A stretch of 64,000 bases of DNA from the NCBI GenBank assembly GCA_050260055.1, contig JBLNBO010000022.1, positions 1-64,000 of the forward strand, read 5' to 3'. A program made the position numbers and the translations under genes. Of the stretch, positions 43,188 through 53,063 are shown one piece after another. This DNA comes from JBLMYQ01 sp050260055. GTDB lineage: Bacteria > Bacillota > Clostridia > Acetivibrionales > UBA4821. The notes under the pieces are model-generated. The model had not been told where the DNA came from and did not search any database. It was given only the letters and a program-made list of their open reading frames with translations. Numbering within the stretch: the first letter of the stretch is position 1; each line of letters opens with the position of its first letter.

Positions 43188-43598
43188 ATGATTGAAGATA
43201 TGTTTAAAAGTACATACGTGCTTCAAAAAGCACTAGACGCGTCATGGACAAGAAACAAGGTAATATCAGATAATATTGCCAATGTTGACACGCCCGGATA
43301 CAAAAAGAAAACAGTAGAGTTTGAATCTTATCTTTCACAAGCAGTGGATAATAAAGCTTTAAAGGGTACGGTTACAAATGAAAGACATATTCCTGTCGGA
43401 GCAGGTAATATGGGAGGTATTAAAATTAATGTAAGAGAAGATAACTCTACAACCATGAGACTTGATGGAAACAATGTTGATGTAGAAAGCGAAATGGCTG
43501 ATCTTGCTAAGAATAATATCATGTATAATGCTTTAATAGAAAAGATTGCTGGAGAGTTTAGCAGGCTTAGAACTGCAATAAATGATGGGAGGAAATAA
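43188..43598 (+). CDS. flgB: Flagellar basal-body rod protein FlgB
   Basis: Proximal rod subunit exported by the flagellar type III system, 136 residues. The rod/hook N-terminal motif is present (VISDNIANVDTPGYK) and the C-terminal helix ends in FSRLRTAINDG. ATG at 43188 is preferred, with GGGGG six bases before; ATG 43182 and TTG 43173 are in frame but overlap the ribosome site. First gene of a plus-strand operon that continues beyond the window. Confidence 0.96.
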   Translation: MIEDMFKSTYVLQKALDASWTRNKVISDNIANVDTPGYKKKTVEFESYLSQAVDNKALKGTVTNERHIPVGAGNMGGIKINVREDNSTTMRLDGNNVDVESEMADLAKNNIMYNALIEKIAGEFSRLRTAINDGRK

Positions 43599-43600
43599 TT

Positions 43601-44044
43601 ATGTCATTCTTTAGTTCACTTGATATAAGTGCATCAGGGTTAACGGCTCAAAGATTAAGAATGGATTTAATCTCCCAAAATATTGCTAATGCTAATACAA
43701 CAAAAACTGATGATGGAACACCTTATCGCAGGAAAGTATTAATCTTTCAGCAAAGAAGCAGTGATAAGCCATTTTCAGAATACTTATCAGAGTCAAGCAA
43801 AGCGAAGGTTGGAGGAGCAGGCGTAAGAGTATTGAAGGTTGCTGAAGACCAGACACCTTTTAAGAGAGTTTATGATCCGTCTAATCCGGATGCAGATAAG
43901 GATGGGTATGTTAGCATGCCAAATGTTGATGTTACAACTGAAATGGTAAATATGATTTCTGCAAGTAGATCGTATGAAGCTAATATATCTGCACTTAATG
44001 CTACAAAAAGCATGGCTATGAAGGCATTGGAAATCGGAAAATAA
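43601..44044 (+). CDS. flgC: Flagellar basal-body rod protein FlgC
   Basis: Rod subunit of 147 residues with the N-terminal signature MDLISQNIANANTT and a C-terminal heptad region (SYEANISALNATKSM). It starts 2 bp after flgB with GGGAGG inside the end of that gene. Normal length and place, next to fliE. Confidence 0.97.
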   Translation: MSFFSSLDISASGLTAQRLRMDLISQNIANANTTKTDDGTPYRRKVLIFQQRSSDKPFSEYLSESSKAKVGGAGVRVLKVAEDQTPFKRVYDPSNPDADKDGYVSMPNVDVTTEMVNMISASRSYEANISALNATKSMAMKALEIGK

Positions 44045-44124
44045 TTAATATAAAGTGTAAAGTGCAAAGTTAAAACCAAAATGCAGAATAAAAATAGTGT
44101 AATTTGAAGGGAATGATAGTATTA

Positions 44125-44433
44125 ATGGTTAAATCAATAGCAGAAGCTTTTCCTCCATTAAAAGCTATACCATCAGTTCCTGGAAGCAGTAACAAAGAAA
44201 CTAGTACGGGAAGCGTGAATTTTGGCGAAGTACTTAATAATGCCATAAACAATGTAAATCAGACTCAAAAATCATCAGAGGAAATGGCTAACCTTCTTGC
44301 CTCAGGGAAAGTCGATGACTTACATAGTGTTATGATAGAGAGTACAAAAGCAGAACTTGCACTTCAATTCACCTTGCAGGTTAGAAATAAAATTCTTGAT
44401 GCTTATACTGAAATTATGAGAATGCAAATGTAG
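44125..44433 (+). CDS. fliE: Flagellar hook-basal body protein FliE
   Basis: MS-ring/rod junction protein of 102 residues. The C-terminal FliE core is clear (NFGEVLNNAINNVNQTQKSS, LALQFTLQVRNKILDAYTEI). Start choice is uncertain: ATG at 44125 gives the family length with AAGGGA 12 bp before; ATG 44113 and TTG 44104 are in frame upstream. The fliF gene begins 18 bp after it. Confidence 0.93.
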   Translation: MVKSIAEAFPPLKAIPSVPGSSNKETSTGSVNFGEVLNNAINNVNQTQKSSEEMANLLASGKVDDLHSVMIESTKAELALQFTLQVRNKILDAYTEIMRMQM

Positions 44434-44451
44434 AAGGAGTGATACATAGGG

Positions 44452-46014
44452 ATGCCTGAAGCTTTAAAAAGATTGCAGCAGCAGGCAATAGAAATATGGA
44501 GAGCAATGGATGCTTCTCAGAAAACCAGGATGCTATTTATAGCAGGCTTGGTTATTGCTTGCGTTTCTCTGGGTATATTTATGATAACAAGGCCATCTTA
44601 TCAGAACCTTTTCAGTGGAAGTCTTGATGAAAAGGAGATTGGGGCAATCAGCAAAATTCTGCAAGAGAATAAGATTGACCACAAGATGATTAATGGAGGA
44701 ACTGGAATCCAAGTCAAGAGCAAAGATATTGATCAGGCTCAGCTTGTATTAGCACAGGATGGATATCCTAAAGGAGGTATGACCTTTACGGATGCTTTGG
44801 GATCAATAAAGTTGTCAACAACAGAAAGCGATAAGAAAAAGATATTTAAAGAATATACCGAGCAAAAAATTGCAAGAGGATTAGGTGCAATCGATAATAT
44901 AACAAGTGCAGTAGTAAACCTTAGTATACCTGAAAAGGATGTTTACTTAGGGGATTCAAAGGCCCAGGAACCGACAGCTTCAGTGTTGATAGAAGCTAGT
45001 GAACCTTTATCAAAGAAGCAGGTCCGTGGAATTGAGAATTTTGTTGCAGGTAGTGTTGAAGGGTTGAACAGAAAAAATGTAATGATTATAGACAAAAGTA
45101 CAGGAAATATGCTTAACGATAACCAAGAAGATGATCTTGCTGCTGCAACAACCCAACAGTATGAATTCCAGAGTGCAATAAAGAAAGAGATAGAAACCAA
45201 GGTTGAGAATTTATTAGGCGGAATGTATGATGGAGTAAGAGTGGCAGCGAATGTTGTATGCGATTTTAATACTGAAACAACTAAAGAGGTAAAGTATGCA
45301 CCGGTTGTTGGAGAAGACAGCGGTATATTAAGAAGTAGTGAGACGCATAAGGAAGAAGTTCAAAACGGCGGTTCTGGCGGAGTGCCTGGAACTGATTCAA
45401 ATACTGCAGGTACAACCACACCGTCTTACCCGACAGATTCTTCATCAGGCTCATCATATAAAAAGACAGATACTGTAAATAACTATGAGATAAATCAGCA
45501 AAATATTGAAAGTACAAAAGCTGTAGGGCAAATGGATAAAGAGAAATCTTCTATAACTGTAAGCTTGGTTTATGGAACAAAGAAAACAACTGCACCAGTG
45601 CAGGCAGATATTGATACCTATACTAAGATGATTTCAAATGCAACGGGAATTGCAACAGGCAACATTACATTGGCAAGTTTCAAGCTTCCAACCGCACAAA
45701 CTGAAAAACCAAAATTTGATTGGATTGGATTCCTTACGAAGGCTATTCCGGTAATGATTCTTGCAATTCTAATAATCTTTTTAGGAGTAGGAGTAATGAA
45801 GCAGTCCAGCATATCAGAACCGGGATTTGCTTTTGGAGGCAGTACTGCTGCTAGAACCATTTCAGCGCCTATGATTGTTGAAGAAGAGATTCTACCGGAA
45901 ATTGAGATTGAAGAGAAATCTGAGGTTAAAAAACAAATAGATAAGTTTGTAAAACACAGGCCAGAAGCAGTTGCACAGCTACTTAGAAATTGGTTGTCCG
46001 ATGAATGGGATTGA
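44452..46014 (+). CDS. fliF: Flagellar MS-ring protein FliF
   Basis: Forms the MS ring in the membrane, base for rod and export gate. It has 520 residues with TM segments at about 26-46 and 428-450. The YscJ/FliF ring-building domain (YQNLFSGSLDEKEIGAI), a Ser/Thr/Gly-rich loop (about 300-345) and a cytoplasmic C-terminal tail that would bind FliG are also present. The tail ends in FVKHRPEAVAQLLRNWL, the usual FliG-binding motif. Confidence 0.97.
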   Translation: MPEALKRLQQQAIEIWRAMDASQKTRMLFIAGLVIACVSLGIFMITRPSYQNLFSGSLDEKEIGAISKILQENKIDHKMINGGTGIQVKSKDIDQAQLVLAQDGYPKGGMTFTDALGSIKLSTTESDKKKIFKEYTEQKIARGLGAIDNITSAVVNLSIPEKDVYLGDSKAQEPTASVLIEASEPLSKKQVRGIENFVAGSVEGLNRKNVMIIDKSTGNMLNDNQEDDLAAATTQQYEFQSAIKKEIETKVENLLGGMYDGVRVAANVVCDFNTETTKEVKYAPVVGEDSGILRSSETHKEEVQNGGSGGVPGTDSNTAGTTTPSYPTDSSSGSSYKKTDTVNNYEINQQNIESTKAVGQMDKEKSSITVSLVYGTKKTTAPVQADIDTYTKMISNATGIATGNITLASFKLPTAQTEKPKFDWIGFLTKAIPVMILAILIIFLGVGVMKQSSISEPGFAFGGSTAARTISAPMIVEEEILPEIEIEEKSEVKKQIDKFVKHRPEAVAQLLRNWLSDEWD

Positions 46015-46036
46015 TTAATATACAGGAGTGAACTGA

Positions 46037-47050
46037 ATGTCAAGGGGAAAGTTAGATGTAGGCGGTAAAGAGAAAGCAGCAATGCTCCTAATTGCATTGG
46101 GGCCCGAGAGATCTTCAGAGATATTTAAGCATCTAAAAGAAGAGGAAATCGAACAGCTTACTCTGGAGATAGCTAATATTAGAACGGTAACCCCTGAAGA
46201 AAAGAATAAAGTCCTTGAAGACTTTTATCAGATATGCCTCGCTCAGGAATATATAGCTGAGGGTGGTATTACCTATGCTAAAGATATTCTTGAAAAAGCT
46301 TTAGGTAGTCAAAAAGCTTTGGAAATTATCAACAAGCTTACTGTTTCACTTCAGGTAAGGCCATTCGAATTTGTCAGAAAAGCAGAACCAAGCCAGCTTT
46401 TAAATTTTATCCAAAATGAACATGCACAGACTATTGCTTTGATTCTTGCTTATTTAAAACCAGCACAGTCTGCGGCAGTTCTTTCTGTTCTGCCCCAAGA
46501 AAAACAAGCTGATGTTGCTAGAAGAATAGCAGTTATGGATAGAACTTCTCCAGATGTTATTAAGGAGGTTGAAAGAGTTTTAGAAAAGAAGCTCTCTGCT
46601 CTTGTAACCGAAGATTTTACTTCTGCTGGAGGAATCACATCCATTGTCGATATTTTGAACGCAGTTGACCGTGGAACTGAAAAATTCATTATGGAAACCC
46701 TTGAGATTGAAGACACTGACTTAGCTCAGGAAATCAAAAAGAGGATGTTCGTATTTGATGATATTGTTACGCTTGATAATAGGTCTATTCAGAGATTTCT
46801 TAGAGAAGTTGACAACAACCAGCTTGCACTTGCTCTTAAAGGTTCTAGTGAGGACGTACAGAAGTGCATATTTAATAATATGTCAAAACGTATGCAGGAT
46901 ATGATAAAAGAAGATATCGATTATATGGGGCCTGTTAGACTTAGAGATGTGGAAGATGCACAACAAAAGATAGTTAACATTATCAGGAAGCTTGAAGATG
47001 CTGGAGAAATTGTAATATCCAGAGGTGGAGGAGATGAAATAATTGCCTAA
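46037..47050 (+). CDS. fliG: Flagellar motor switch protein FliG
   Basis: C-ring component that transmits stator torque. It has 337 residues in three domains: N (FliF-binding, KEKAAMLLIALGPERSSEI), M with the motif NEHAQTIALIL (usual EHPQ, here EHAQ), and C with the charged torque helix (RSIQRFLREVDNNQLALAL). All are intact. Its 3' end overlaps fliH by 8 bp. Confidence 0.98.
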   Translation: MSRGKLDVGGKEKAAMLLIALGPERSSEIFKHLKEEEIEQLTLEIANIRTVTPEEKNKVLEDFYQICLAQEYIAEGGITYAKDILEKALGSQKALEIINKLTVSLQVRPFEFVRKAEPSQLLNFIQNEHAQTIALILAYLKPAQSAAVLSVLPQEKQADVARRIAVMDRTSPDVIKEVERVLEKKLSALVTEDFTSAGGITSIVDILNAVDRGTEKFIMETLEIEDTDLAQEIKKRMFVFDDIVTLDNRSIQRFLREVDNNQLALALKGSSEDVQKCIFNNMSKRMQDMIKEDIDYMGPVRLRDVEDAQQKIVNIIRKLEDAGEIVISRGGGDEIIA

Positions 47051-47792
47051 GATTATTAAATCCTATAATGTTTTTATTGGGGAGCCTGCAAAAGTTGAAG
47101 AGCCAGAAATAGAAGAATATGCATATGAAGCAGACGAAGAAGATGAAATTGATGAGGCTTACTCTGAATTAGATAAAGTAGATGATGAAGAGTGTGTAGA
47201 ATTTTCAAGGAAAAAAGCTGAAGAGATATTAGAAAAAACAAAGCAACAAGCTGAAAAAATTATTGAAGAGGCAATGTCAAAGGTTGAAGAAGAAAGAGAA
47301 ATCATCCTTGAACAGGCGAAAAAGAATGGGTTTGATGAAGGATATAATCAAGCAATCGGGCAGTGTGAAGATTTGATAAATGAAGCAGGAATAATTAAGC
47401 AGCAAGCATTTGAAGAATACCAACACATATTAAATGGTGCTGAAGAGGAAATATTATCATTAATATTTGATATAACGAAAAAAGTAATTGGGCGTGAAAT
47501 CAGCGAAGGTAAAAATGAAATTTTATTTATGGTTAGGCAAGCATTGGAAACCTGTACACATAAGGATTACGTATTATTAAAAGTAAGTGAAGACGATTAT
47601 AAAACAGCATTAGATTCTAAAAATAAGATTCTTGCTATGGCTAAAGGGGTTGGAGAGCTTGAAATTAAAACAGACCATTCCCTGGAGAAAGGCAGCTGTC
47701 TTATAGAAACACCTTTTGGGGCTGTAGATGGAAGCGTGAAAACAAGAATTGAGCAGATTGAGAAGGTTTTTTATAGCCTGATTGAGAAATAG
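47043..47792 (+). CDS. fliH: Flagellar assembly protein FliH
   Basis: Stator-like regulator of the FliI ATPase. The 249 residues start at a TTG inside the fliG end, with GGAGGAG before it. The N-terminal third is very acidic (EEYAYEADEEDEIDEAYSEL), then comes a long coiled coil (KKAEEILEKTKQQAEKIIEE), then a V-ATPase E-like C-terminal domain. Translation is coupled to fliG. A hairpin-rich repeat separates it from fliI. Confidence 0.92.
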   Translation: MPKIIKSYNVFIGEPAKVEEPEIEEYAYEADEEDEIDEAYSELDKVDDEECVEFSRKKAEEILEKTKQQAEKIIEEAMSKVEEEREIILEQAKKNGFDEGYNQAIGQCEDLINEAGIIKQQAFEEYQHILNGAEEEILSLIFDITKKVIGREISEGKNEILFMVRQALETCTHKDYVLLKVSEDDYKTALDSKNKILAMAKGVGELEIKTDHSLEKGSCLIETPFGAVDGSVKTRIEQIEKVFYSLIEK

Positions 47793-47915
47793 ACCCCCTC
47801 ATCATATGCCCCTTCTCCCACGAAATTGGGCGAAGGGGTTACTTATAAGAAATATCAATATTTTCCTTTCCAAATGCTCAGGGAGAGGAAAAATAAAAAG
47901 GTGAGGGTTAGGAGG
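47793..47915. repeat. CTCACCC-type intergenic repeat, copy A
   Basis: Pyrimidine-rich ACCCCCTC after the stop, then a hairpin (CCCCTTC.CCCA at 47809-47820 with its complement at 47827-47838), and a purine-rich GGTGAGGGTTAG at the end. Related segments occur at 60217 and 62328. Confidence 0.5.
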
Positions 47916-47920
47916 ATAAA

Positions 47921-49231
47921 ATGCCAGAGTTTTCTGCAAAGAAGTATAGGGAAGCACTTGATAAATCTAACTTTATAGTTAAATATGGGAAAATATCTCA
48001 GGTAATCGGTTTAACAATAGAATCTGATGGCCCTTCTGTTAGTATTGGCGAATTATGCAAAATCGATTCATTTCAAGGTAATAGTATTGAAGCAGAAGTT
48101 GTTGGTTTTAAGAATAATAAGGTTCTTCTAATGCCTTTGGGAGATATGGAAGGAATTGCTCCTGGCAGTAAAGTTACTGCGATTGGGGAGCCGCTTTCGG
48201 TTGGTGTTGGGCAAGAACTTAAAGGTACTGTTATTAATGGCTTAGGCAAGCCAATTGATAATTCAAGCTCAAATATATTTAAACAGACATATCCAGTATT
48301 TAATCAAGCGCCTCATCCTTTAAAAAGACAGAGAATAAAGGAACCTCTTGAACTAGGTATTAAAGCAATTGATGGGCTTATGACAGTTGGGAAAGGCCAG
48401 AGAATAGGAATCTTTTCTGGAAGCGGCGTTGGTAAAAGTACATTAATGGGTATGATTGCAAGAAATACAACTGCTGATATAAATGTAATTGCTTTGATAG
48501 GCGAACGCGGAAGAGAAGTAAGAGAATTTCTAGAGAAAGACTTAGGGGAAGAAGGATTAAAAAGATCTATTGTTGTTGTTGCAACTTCTGACCAGCCTGC
48601 ACTTATTAGACTTAAAGGAGCTTTTGTCGCAACTGCGATTGCGGAATACTTTAGGGATCAAGGGAAAGACGTCCTTCTTTTGATGGATTCACTAACAAGA
48701 TTTGCTATGGCACAGCGTGAAGTAGGCCTAGCTATTGGAGAACCACCGGTATCAAGAGGATATACACCTTCAGTTTTTGCCCTTTTGCCAAAGCTTCTTG
48801 AAAGGGCAGGAAATTCTGAGAAGGGTTCTATAACTGGCCTTTATACGGTTCTTGTAGATGGGGATGACCTTACCGAACCGGTTACCGACACTGCCAGAGG
48901 CATTCTAGATGGACATATTGTTCTTTCAAGGAATTTAGCAAATAGAAATCATTTTCCTGCTATTGATGTACTTGCAAGTATAAGCAGGGTTATGCCTGAT
49001 ATAGTAACAAAAGAGCATAAAAGTATAGCTGCAGAGATAAAAAAAGTTATGGCAGTTTATAGAGATGCTGAAGACCTTATAAATATTGGAGCCTACGTTA
49101 AAGGGAGTAATCCAAAGATAGACTACGCAATTGAATCCAATGAAAATATAAACGAATTCTTACTTCAGGAAGTTGATGAAAAGGTTTCTTTCGATGAAAC
49201 ATTAAATATGCTGAAGGCAGTTTTGCCGTAA
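47921..49231 (+). CDS. fliI: Flagellum-specific ATP synthase FliI
   Basis: Hexameric ATPase of the flagellar export apparatus, related to F1-beta. It has 436 residues with Walker A GSGVGKST, the GERGREVREFLE motif, Walker B VLLLMDSLTRFAMAQREVG, and the C-terminal helical domain. GGAGGAT precedes the ATG. Confidence 0.98.
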   Translation: MPEFSAKKYREALDKSNFIVKYGKISQVIGLTIESDGPSVSIGELCKIDSFQGNSIEAEVVGFKNNKVLLMPLGDMEGIAPGSKVTAIGEPLSVGVGQELKGTVINGLGKPIDNSSSNIFKQTYPVFNQAPHPLKRQRIKEPLELGIKAIDGLMTVGKGQRIGIFSGSGVGKSTLMGMIARNTTADINVIALIGERGREVREFLEKDLGEEGLKRSIVVVATSDQPALIRLKGAFVATAIAEYFRDQGKDVLLLMDSLTRFAMAQREVGLAIGEPPVSRGYTPSVFALLPKLLERAGNSEKGSITGLYTVLVDGDDLTEPVTDTARGILDGHIVLSRNLANRNHFPAIDVLASISRVMPDIVTKEHKSIAAEIKKVMAVYRDAEDLINIGAYVKGSNPKIDYAIESNENINEFLLQEVDEKVSFDETLNMLKAVLP

Positions 49232-49262
49232 TTGATTAATAACTTAGAATGGAGAGAGGATT

Positions 49263-49709
49263 TTGGCAAGTTTTAAATTCAAACTTCAGCCTCTTCTTAA
49301 CATAAAGACTCAGATGGAAGACACCATAAAGAATCAGCTTGCAAAGGCAGTCCGTTATTTGGAAGAGGAAAAGAGCGCTCTAAAAAATTTAAAAGAAGAA
49401 CAGAAAAAATGTATGGCTGATATTAGTTCCGAATCATCGAATGGTATTACAGTTGAGCGGCTTCGGAATTATAATTCATACATTTCTTTTTTAAAAGAAA
49501 AAATTCTAAATCAAACCAAAAGAGTTAAGTCTGCACAAGAAATTGCCGATAATTATAGAGAAGAATTGATTCAAGCATCCAAGGAGAAGAAAGTGCTTGA
49601 AACTCTAAAGGATAAACAATATAGTGAATACCTTAAGGAACAGGAAAAAATAGAGCAAAAGCGTGTAGACGAAGTGATAAGCTATAAAGAAACTACTAAA
49701 AGAAGTTAA
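49263..49709 (+). CDS. fliJ: Flagellar export protein FliJ
   Basis: Central-stalk-like coiled coil in the FliI ring and chaperone escort, 148 residues. Almost wholly helical and charged from residue 15 to the end; the start FKFKLQPLLNIKTQMED is the FliJ signature. The start is TTG at 49263 behind GAGAGGA. The end overlaps an ATG of the next gene (TAATG), but a better start lies 12 bp on. Confidence 0.93.
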   Translation: MASFKFKLQPLLNIKTQMEDTIKNQLAKAVRYLEEEKSALKNLKEEQKKCMADISSESSNGITVERLRNYNSYISFLKEKILNQTKRVKSAQEIADNYREELIQASKEKKVLETLKDKQYSEYLKEQEKIEQKRVDEVISYKETTKRS

Positions 49710-49720
49710 TGGAGGATAAA

Positions 49721-50563
49721 ATGGCAGATCAGGCTACAAAGGGAAAGGTTGATACTAAGGAGAAGGATTCTCCAGAACAAGTCAAGTCCAGGGATGGAAG
49801 CAAAAAGAAAAAACCTGGACTTTTTTCATTTCTTTTTCCAATTCTTCTTGCTGTAATGATAATTTTTGGAATATGGGCATATTTCATAAAATCCAATAAA
49901 TTTGGGTTAGGGGAAAAGTATAGGGATACTCTGAAAAACATACCTGTTGTAAATATGGTTCTTCCTCCAAATCCTGATCCTGAAGCAGCTGAATATATGT
50001 CGGATGAACAATTGGCAGCAAAGTATGAGGAGTATAGGAAAAAGAACAAGGAGTATTTGAAGAAGATTGAAGAACAAAAAACAACTATCAGCGAATTGCA
50101 AAAATATAAAGACAATGAACAGTCAATGCGCAGCGGGAATCAAACTTTAAGGTCTTTTCTTGAAGAAGAAAGGAAAAGGATTGACAGTGAAAGGAAACAA
50201 TTACAAAGTGACAAGCTAAAATTTGCTATAGATGTTAAAAATGCTGATAAGCAAGGATTTACGGAATATTTTGAAAAAATGGACAAGGAAACAGCAAAGC
50301 TAGTTTATGAGAAAGTATTAAAAGAAAATCAAGCAAGTAAAGAAGTTAAGGATTATGTCAAAATGTTTGAATCGATGGAGCCAGCAAGTGCGGCTAAGGT
50401 TTTGGAGAGTATGGGTGTAAGCAATCTGGATTTGGTAGCAAATATTGTTAAGCTTATGAAAAAGCAAACGGCCGCTGAAATTATGGCAAATATGGATTCG
50501 GTTTTTGCTGGAAACCTTGCAGATAGAATTGCAGTTGAGTATCCGATATATCCAGAGGAATAG
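49721..50563 (+). CDS. MotE-like / MgtE-N domain flagellar operon protein
   Basis: A protein of 280 residues: basic N-terminus (KDSPEQVKSRDGSKKKK), one TM (about 32-52), a coiled coil (about 90-165), and a C-terminal MgtE_N-type helical domain (MEPASAAKVLESMGVSNLDL, AAEIMANMDSVFAGNLADRI). The layout matches YlxF/MotE, a stator chaperone characterised in other bacteria; its place between fliJ and fliK is the usual one. ATG at 49721 follows GGAGG at 49710; ATG at 49709 overlaps the fliJ stop. Confidence 0.88.
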   Translation: MADQATKGKVDTKEKDSPEQVKSRDGSKKKKPGLFSFLFPILLAVMIIFGIWAYFIKSNKFGLGEKYRDTLKNIPVVNMVLPPNPDPEAAEYMSDEQLAAKYEEYRKKNKEYLKKIEEQKTTISELQKYKDNEQSMRSGNQTLRSFLEEERKRIDSERKQLQSDKLKFAIDVKNADKQGFTEYFEKMDKETAKLVYEKVLKENQASKEVKDYVKMFESMEPASAAKVLESMGVSNLDLVANIVKLMKKQTAAEIMANMDSVFAGNLADRIAVEYPIYPEE

Positions 50564-50676
50564 CAAATAAGAAAATTTAAATATTAAGGAAGAAAAACAT
50601 GGAAGTAAGTATTTTTTAGGGAAAGAAAAGGATTAGGAAAATAAAGGTTAGTTTAAGAATGAAAGGAGGTGAAAAA

Positions 50677-52224
50677 GTGGTTCAAGTAAATTTTATGATT
50701 AATACAGCCACTGTTTCTTCAAATTTACAAACTGAACAGAAAGCATCATCCAAAGATGAAAACAAAAAATTTGGGGACGTCTTAGAACAAAAAAGAACAG
50801 GGCTGGATGATAAAAAGAAGATTTTTAAAGAAGAAAAAAGAGAAAAAATTGAAAAAACAAATAAGACTGAAAAAACTGACGAAATAATAAAAGAAAACCA
50901 AAATATCCAGGATGAAGACGCAAACCAAACTGATAATATTGAGAAGACATTAAATAAGCAGGAAGTGCATAAACAAAGAGATAAAGAAGATGGAAAAGAA
51001 GATGTTGATAGCAATGAGGAAATAAAGGAAATGGAAATAAGGAAGAAGATAATGGCTCTTGCAAAAGAACTCGGAATAGAACCGGGGGAGGCTGCAAAGC
51101 TAATAATGCCAGGAGATTTGGTTAATATTCAGGATTATCAAGAAAAAATCGGGGAACTTACGGAAAAGCTCACAGCACTTGTCAATGTAAATGAGCAAAA
51201 TAAAGCTGAGGTATCAGAAAATATTAAGGAAATAATCGAACAAATCTTTACTCAAGCGGAAGGGGCAAAAAATCCTTTCGGGATAGAAAAAAAGCAATTT
51301 GATACTCAAAACATTAAAGAATTGTTAGAAATTAACAAAGAAGATGCTGCTAGCGAAACTGAAAATGGAACAACCAATGCAGAAAGTTTAAAAGATATAA
51401 ATAAAAAGGAAATATCAAACAGTCAAGATTCAAAAATTAACAAAGACGAAGAATCAGTAAACTCAGAAATAACGAATACAGATAAAAAGCAAGACACAAA
51501 TAAAAAACAAGATACCATAAAAAATGAAGAAATAACTAGTGAAAATAAAATTGAAACCAAGGATGAAAAGGGAAAAACAAAATCGCAAAATGAAGATGGG
51601 ACCAGTGAAAGGGACGCAAAAAGTGGCGGTTGGGAAGAAAAAATCAAGGTAATGTTCAAGTACCAAGATAAAGCTGATAATTCATTTAAACTTTCAACTG
51701 AGAATAGTATCCAGACAGTTCAAAATTTGCAGGATATACCAAGTAATCAGAATGATCAGCTGAAAACAAGCAGTTTTGTAATTCCTCGTAAGGAAGAGGT
51801 ATTAAGTCAGATAATTGATAAAGCTGCGGTTACTCTAACCCCTGATAAAGCAGAAATGGTTATAAATCTAAAACCTGATAATCTTGGCAAGCTGGAGATG
51901 AAGATTGTTACTGAAAAAGGAATATTGAATGCTCAGATAGTTGCCGAGAATCAACAGGTTAAACAGATTATAGAAACAAATTTCAATATTTTAAAGGATG
52001 CACTTGAGAAGCAGGGAATTGCAGTTCAAAGTTTCTCGGTATCGGTAGGTAACAACGGTTTGAACAGAAGATTTCAAAACAATGAATGGAAGAGTCAAAA
52101 CAGCAGTAATCAAAGGCAATATAAATCTAATGGAATAACGGTAGTCGGTTCTACATATTTGCAAGAAGACAGCTTAAAGAACAAATTAATGTGGCCGGAT
52201 AGCACCGTAAATTATACAGCCTAA
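50677..52224 (+). CDS. fliK: Flagellar hook-length control protein FliK
   Basis: Secreted ruler protein that sets hook length and switches export specificity. GTG at 50677 is chosen because AAAGGAGGTGA stands at the ideal distance, giving 515 residues; an in-frame ATG at 50659 precedes that site. The N-terminal 350 residues are highly charged, Lys/Glu/Asn-rich and low complexity. The C-terminal Flg_hook domain (LTPDKAEMVINLKPDNLGKL, then IAVQSFSVSVG) is clear. Confidence 0.94.
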   Translation: MVQVNFMINTATVSSNLQTEQKASSKDENKKFGDVLEQKRTGLDDKKKIFKEEKREKIEKTNKTEKTDEIIKENQNIQDEDANQTDNIEKTLNKQEVHKQRDKEDGKEDVDSNEEIKEMEIRKKIMALAKELGIEPGEAAKLIMPGDLVNIQDYQEKIGELTEKLTALVNVNEQNKAEVSENIKEIIEQIFTQAEGAKNPFGIEKKQFDTQNIKELLEINKEDAASETENGTTNAESLKDINKKEISNSQDSKINKDEESVNSEITNTDKKQDTNKKQDTIKNEEITSENKIETKDEKGKTKSQNEDGTSERDAKSGGWEEKIKVMFKYQDKADNSFKLSTENSIQTVQNLQDIPSNQNDQLKTSSFVIPRKEEVLSQIIDKAAVTLTPDKAEMVINLKPDNLGKLEMKIVTEKGILNAQIVAENQQVKQIIETNFNILKDALEKQGIAVQSFSVSVGNNGLNRRFQNNEWKSQNSSNQRQYKSNGITVVGSTYLQEDSLKNKLMWPDSTVNYTA

Positions 52225-52237
52225 AGGAGGATTAATA

Positions 52238-53044
52238 ATGGCAGTAAGTACAGTAACAAACAATACTGCGGCAACAACTTCTACAACTTCTACAACCTCT
52301 GCAACTTCCTCTACCAGTACAAGAAATACTGGTGAATTGGGCAAAGACCAATTCCTGCAATTGCTGGTAACGCAATTGAAATACCAAAATCCTCTTGAAC
52401 CCATGGATGATAAAGAATTTATTTCTCAAATGGCGCAATTTAGTTCTTTGGAACAAATGCAAAACTTAAACACTAATTTTTCATCTATGAAGGCTTTTTC
52501 ACTTATGGGTAAATCTGTAACAGCAACCATGAGCGATTCAACTACTGGAGAAACAACAACTATAACTGGAACGGTTAACAAGGTTAGAATCGAAAACGGA
52601 AAAACTTATGTAGAGATAGACGGTAAGGAAGTTTCTATCGACAATATCACAGACGTAAATAATGGAACATCTACTCGACTTACCGATTTGATGGATTTGA
52701 TTGGAAAGAGTGTAAATGCATCTGTCTCTGACGGAAAAAATAATGTAAGTGTTTCGGGTATTGTTTCTGAGGTCAAGAAAGTATCTGGAAAAGACTGTGC
52801 AGAATTAGACAATGTTGAATTGCTGGATGTTGATGTTGTAATGCCTGATTATGTTACAGATTACAAGATTGATTATCTTGAGGATAATATTGGAAAAGAG
52901 GTTACCGTAAAAGTTAAGGATTCAAAAGGTAATGAAGTAAAAGTGACAGGTACTCTTGCCGATGTAGTCCAGAAGGATGGCAAAATACATGTATTGCTTG
53001 ATGGAGTAACAGTTCCAATAAATGATATTAGCGGAATTGAATAA
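52238..53044 (+). CDS. flgD: Flagellar hook capping protein FlgD, with repeated C-terminal modules
   Basis: Scaffold for hook polymerisation. The N-terminal FlgD core is typical (GKDQFLQLLVTQLKYQNPLEP, SQMAQFSSLEQMQNL) after a Thr/Ser-rich lead coded by a simple ACAACTTCT-type repeat. The C-terminal part holds three related units starting GKSVTATMSD, GKSVNASVSD and GKEVTVKVKD, each followed by a G-T/I-V-x-x-V strand and a D/E-rich end. FlgD commonly has a single such module. It has 268 residues; GGAGG precedes the ATG. Confidence 0.95.
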   Translation: MAVSTVTNNTAATTSTTSTTSATSSTSTRNTGELGKDQFLQLLVTQLKYQNPLEPMDDKEFISQMAQFSSLEQMQNLNTNFSSMKAFSLMGKSVTATMSDSTTGETTTITGTVNKVRIENGKTYVEIDGKEVSIDNITDVNNGTSTRLTDLMDLIGKSVNASVSDGKNNVSVSGIVSEVKKVSGKDCAELDNVELLDVDVVMPDYVTDYKIDYLEDNIGKEVTVKVKDSKGNEVKVTGTLADVVQKDGKIHVLLDGVTVPINDISGIE

Positions 53045-53063
53045 TTAATAAAAAATATTTAAA

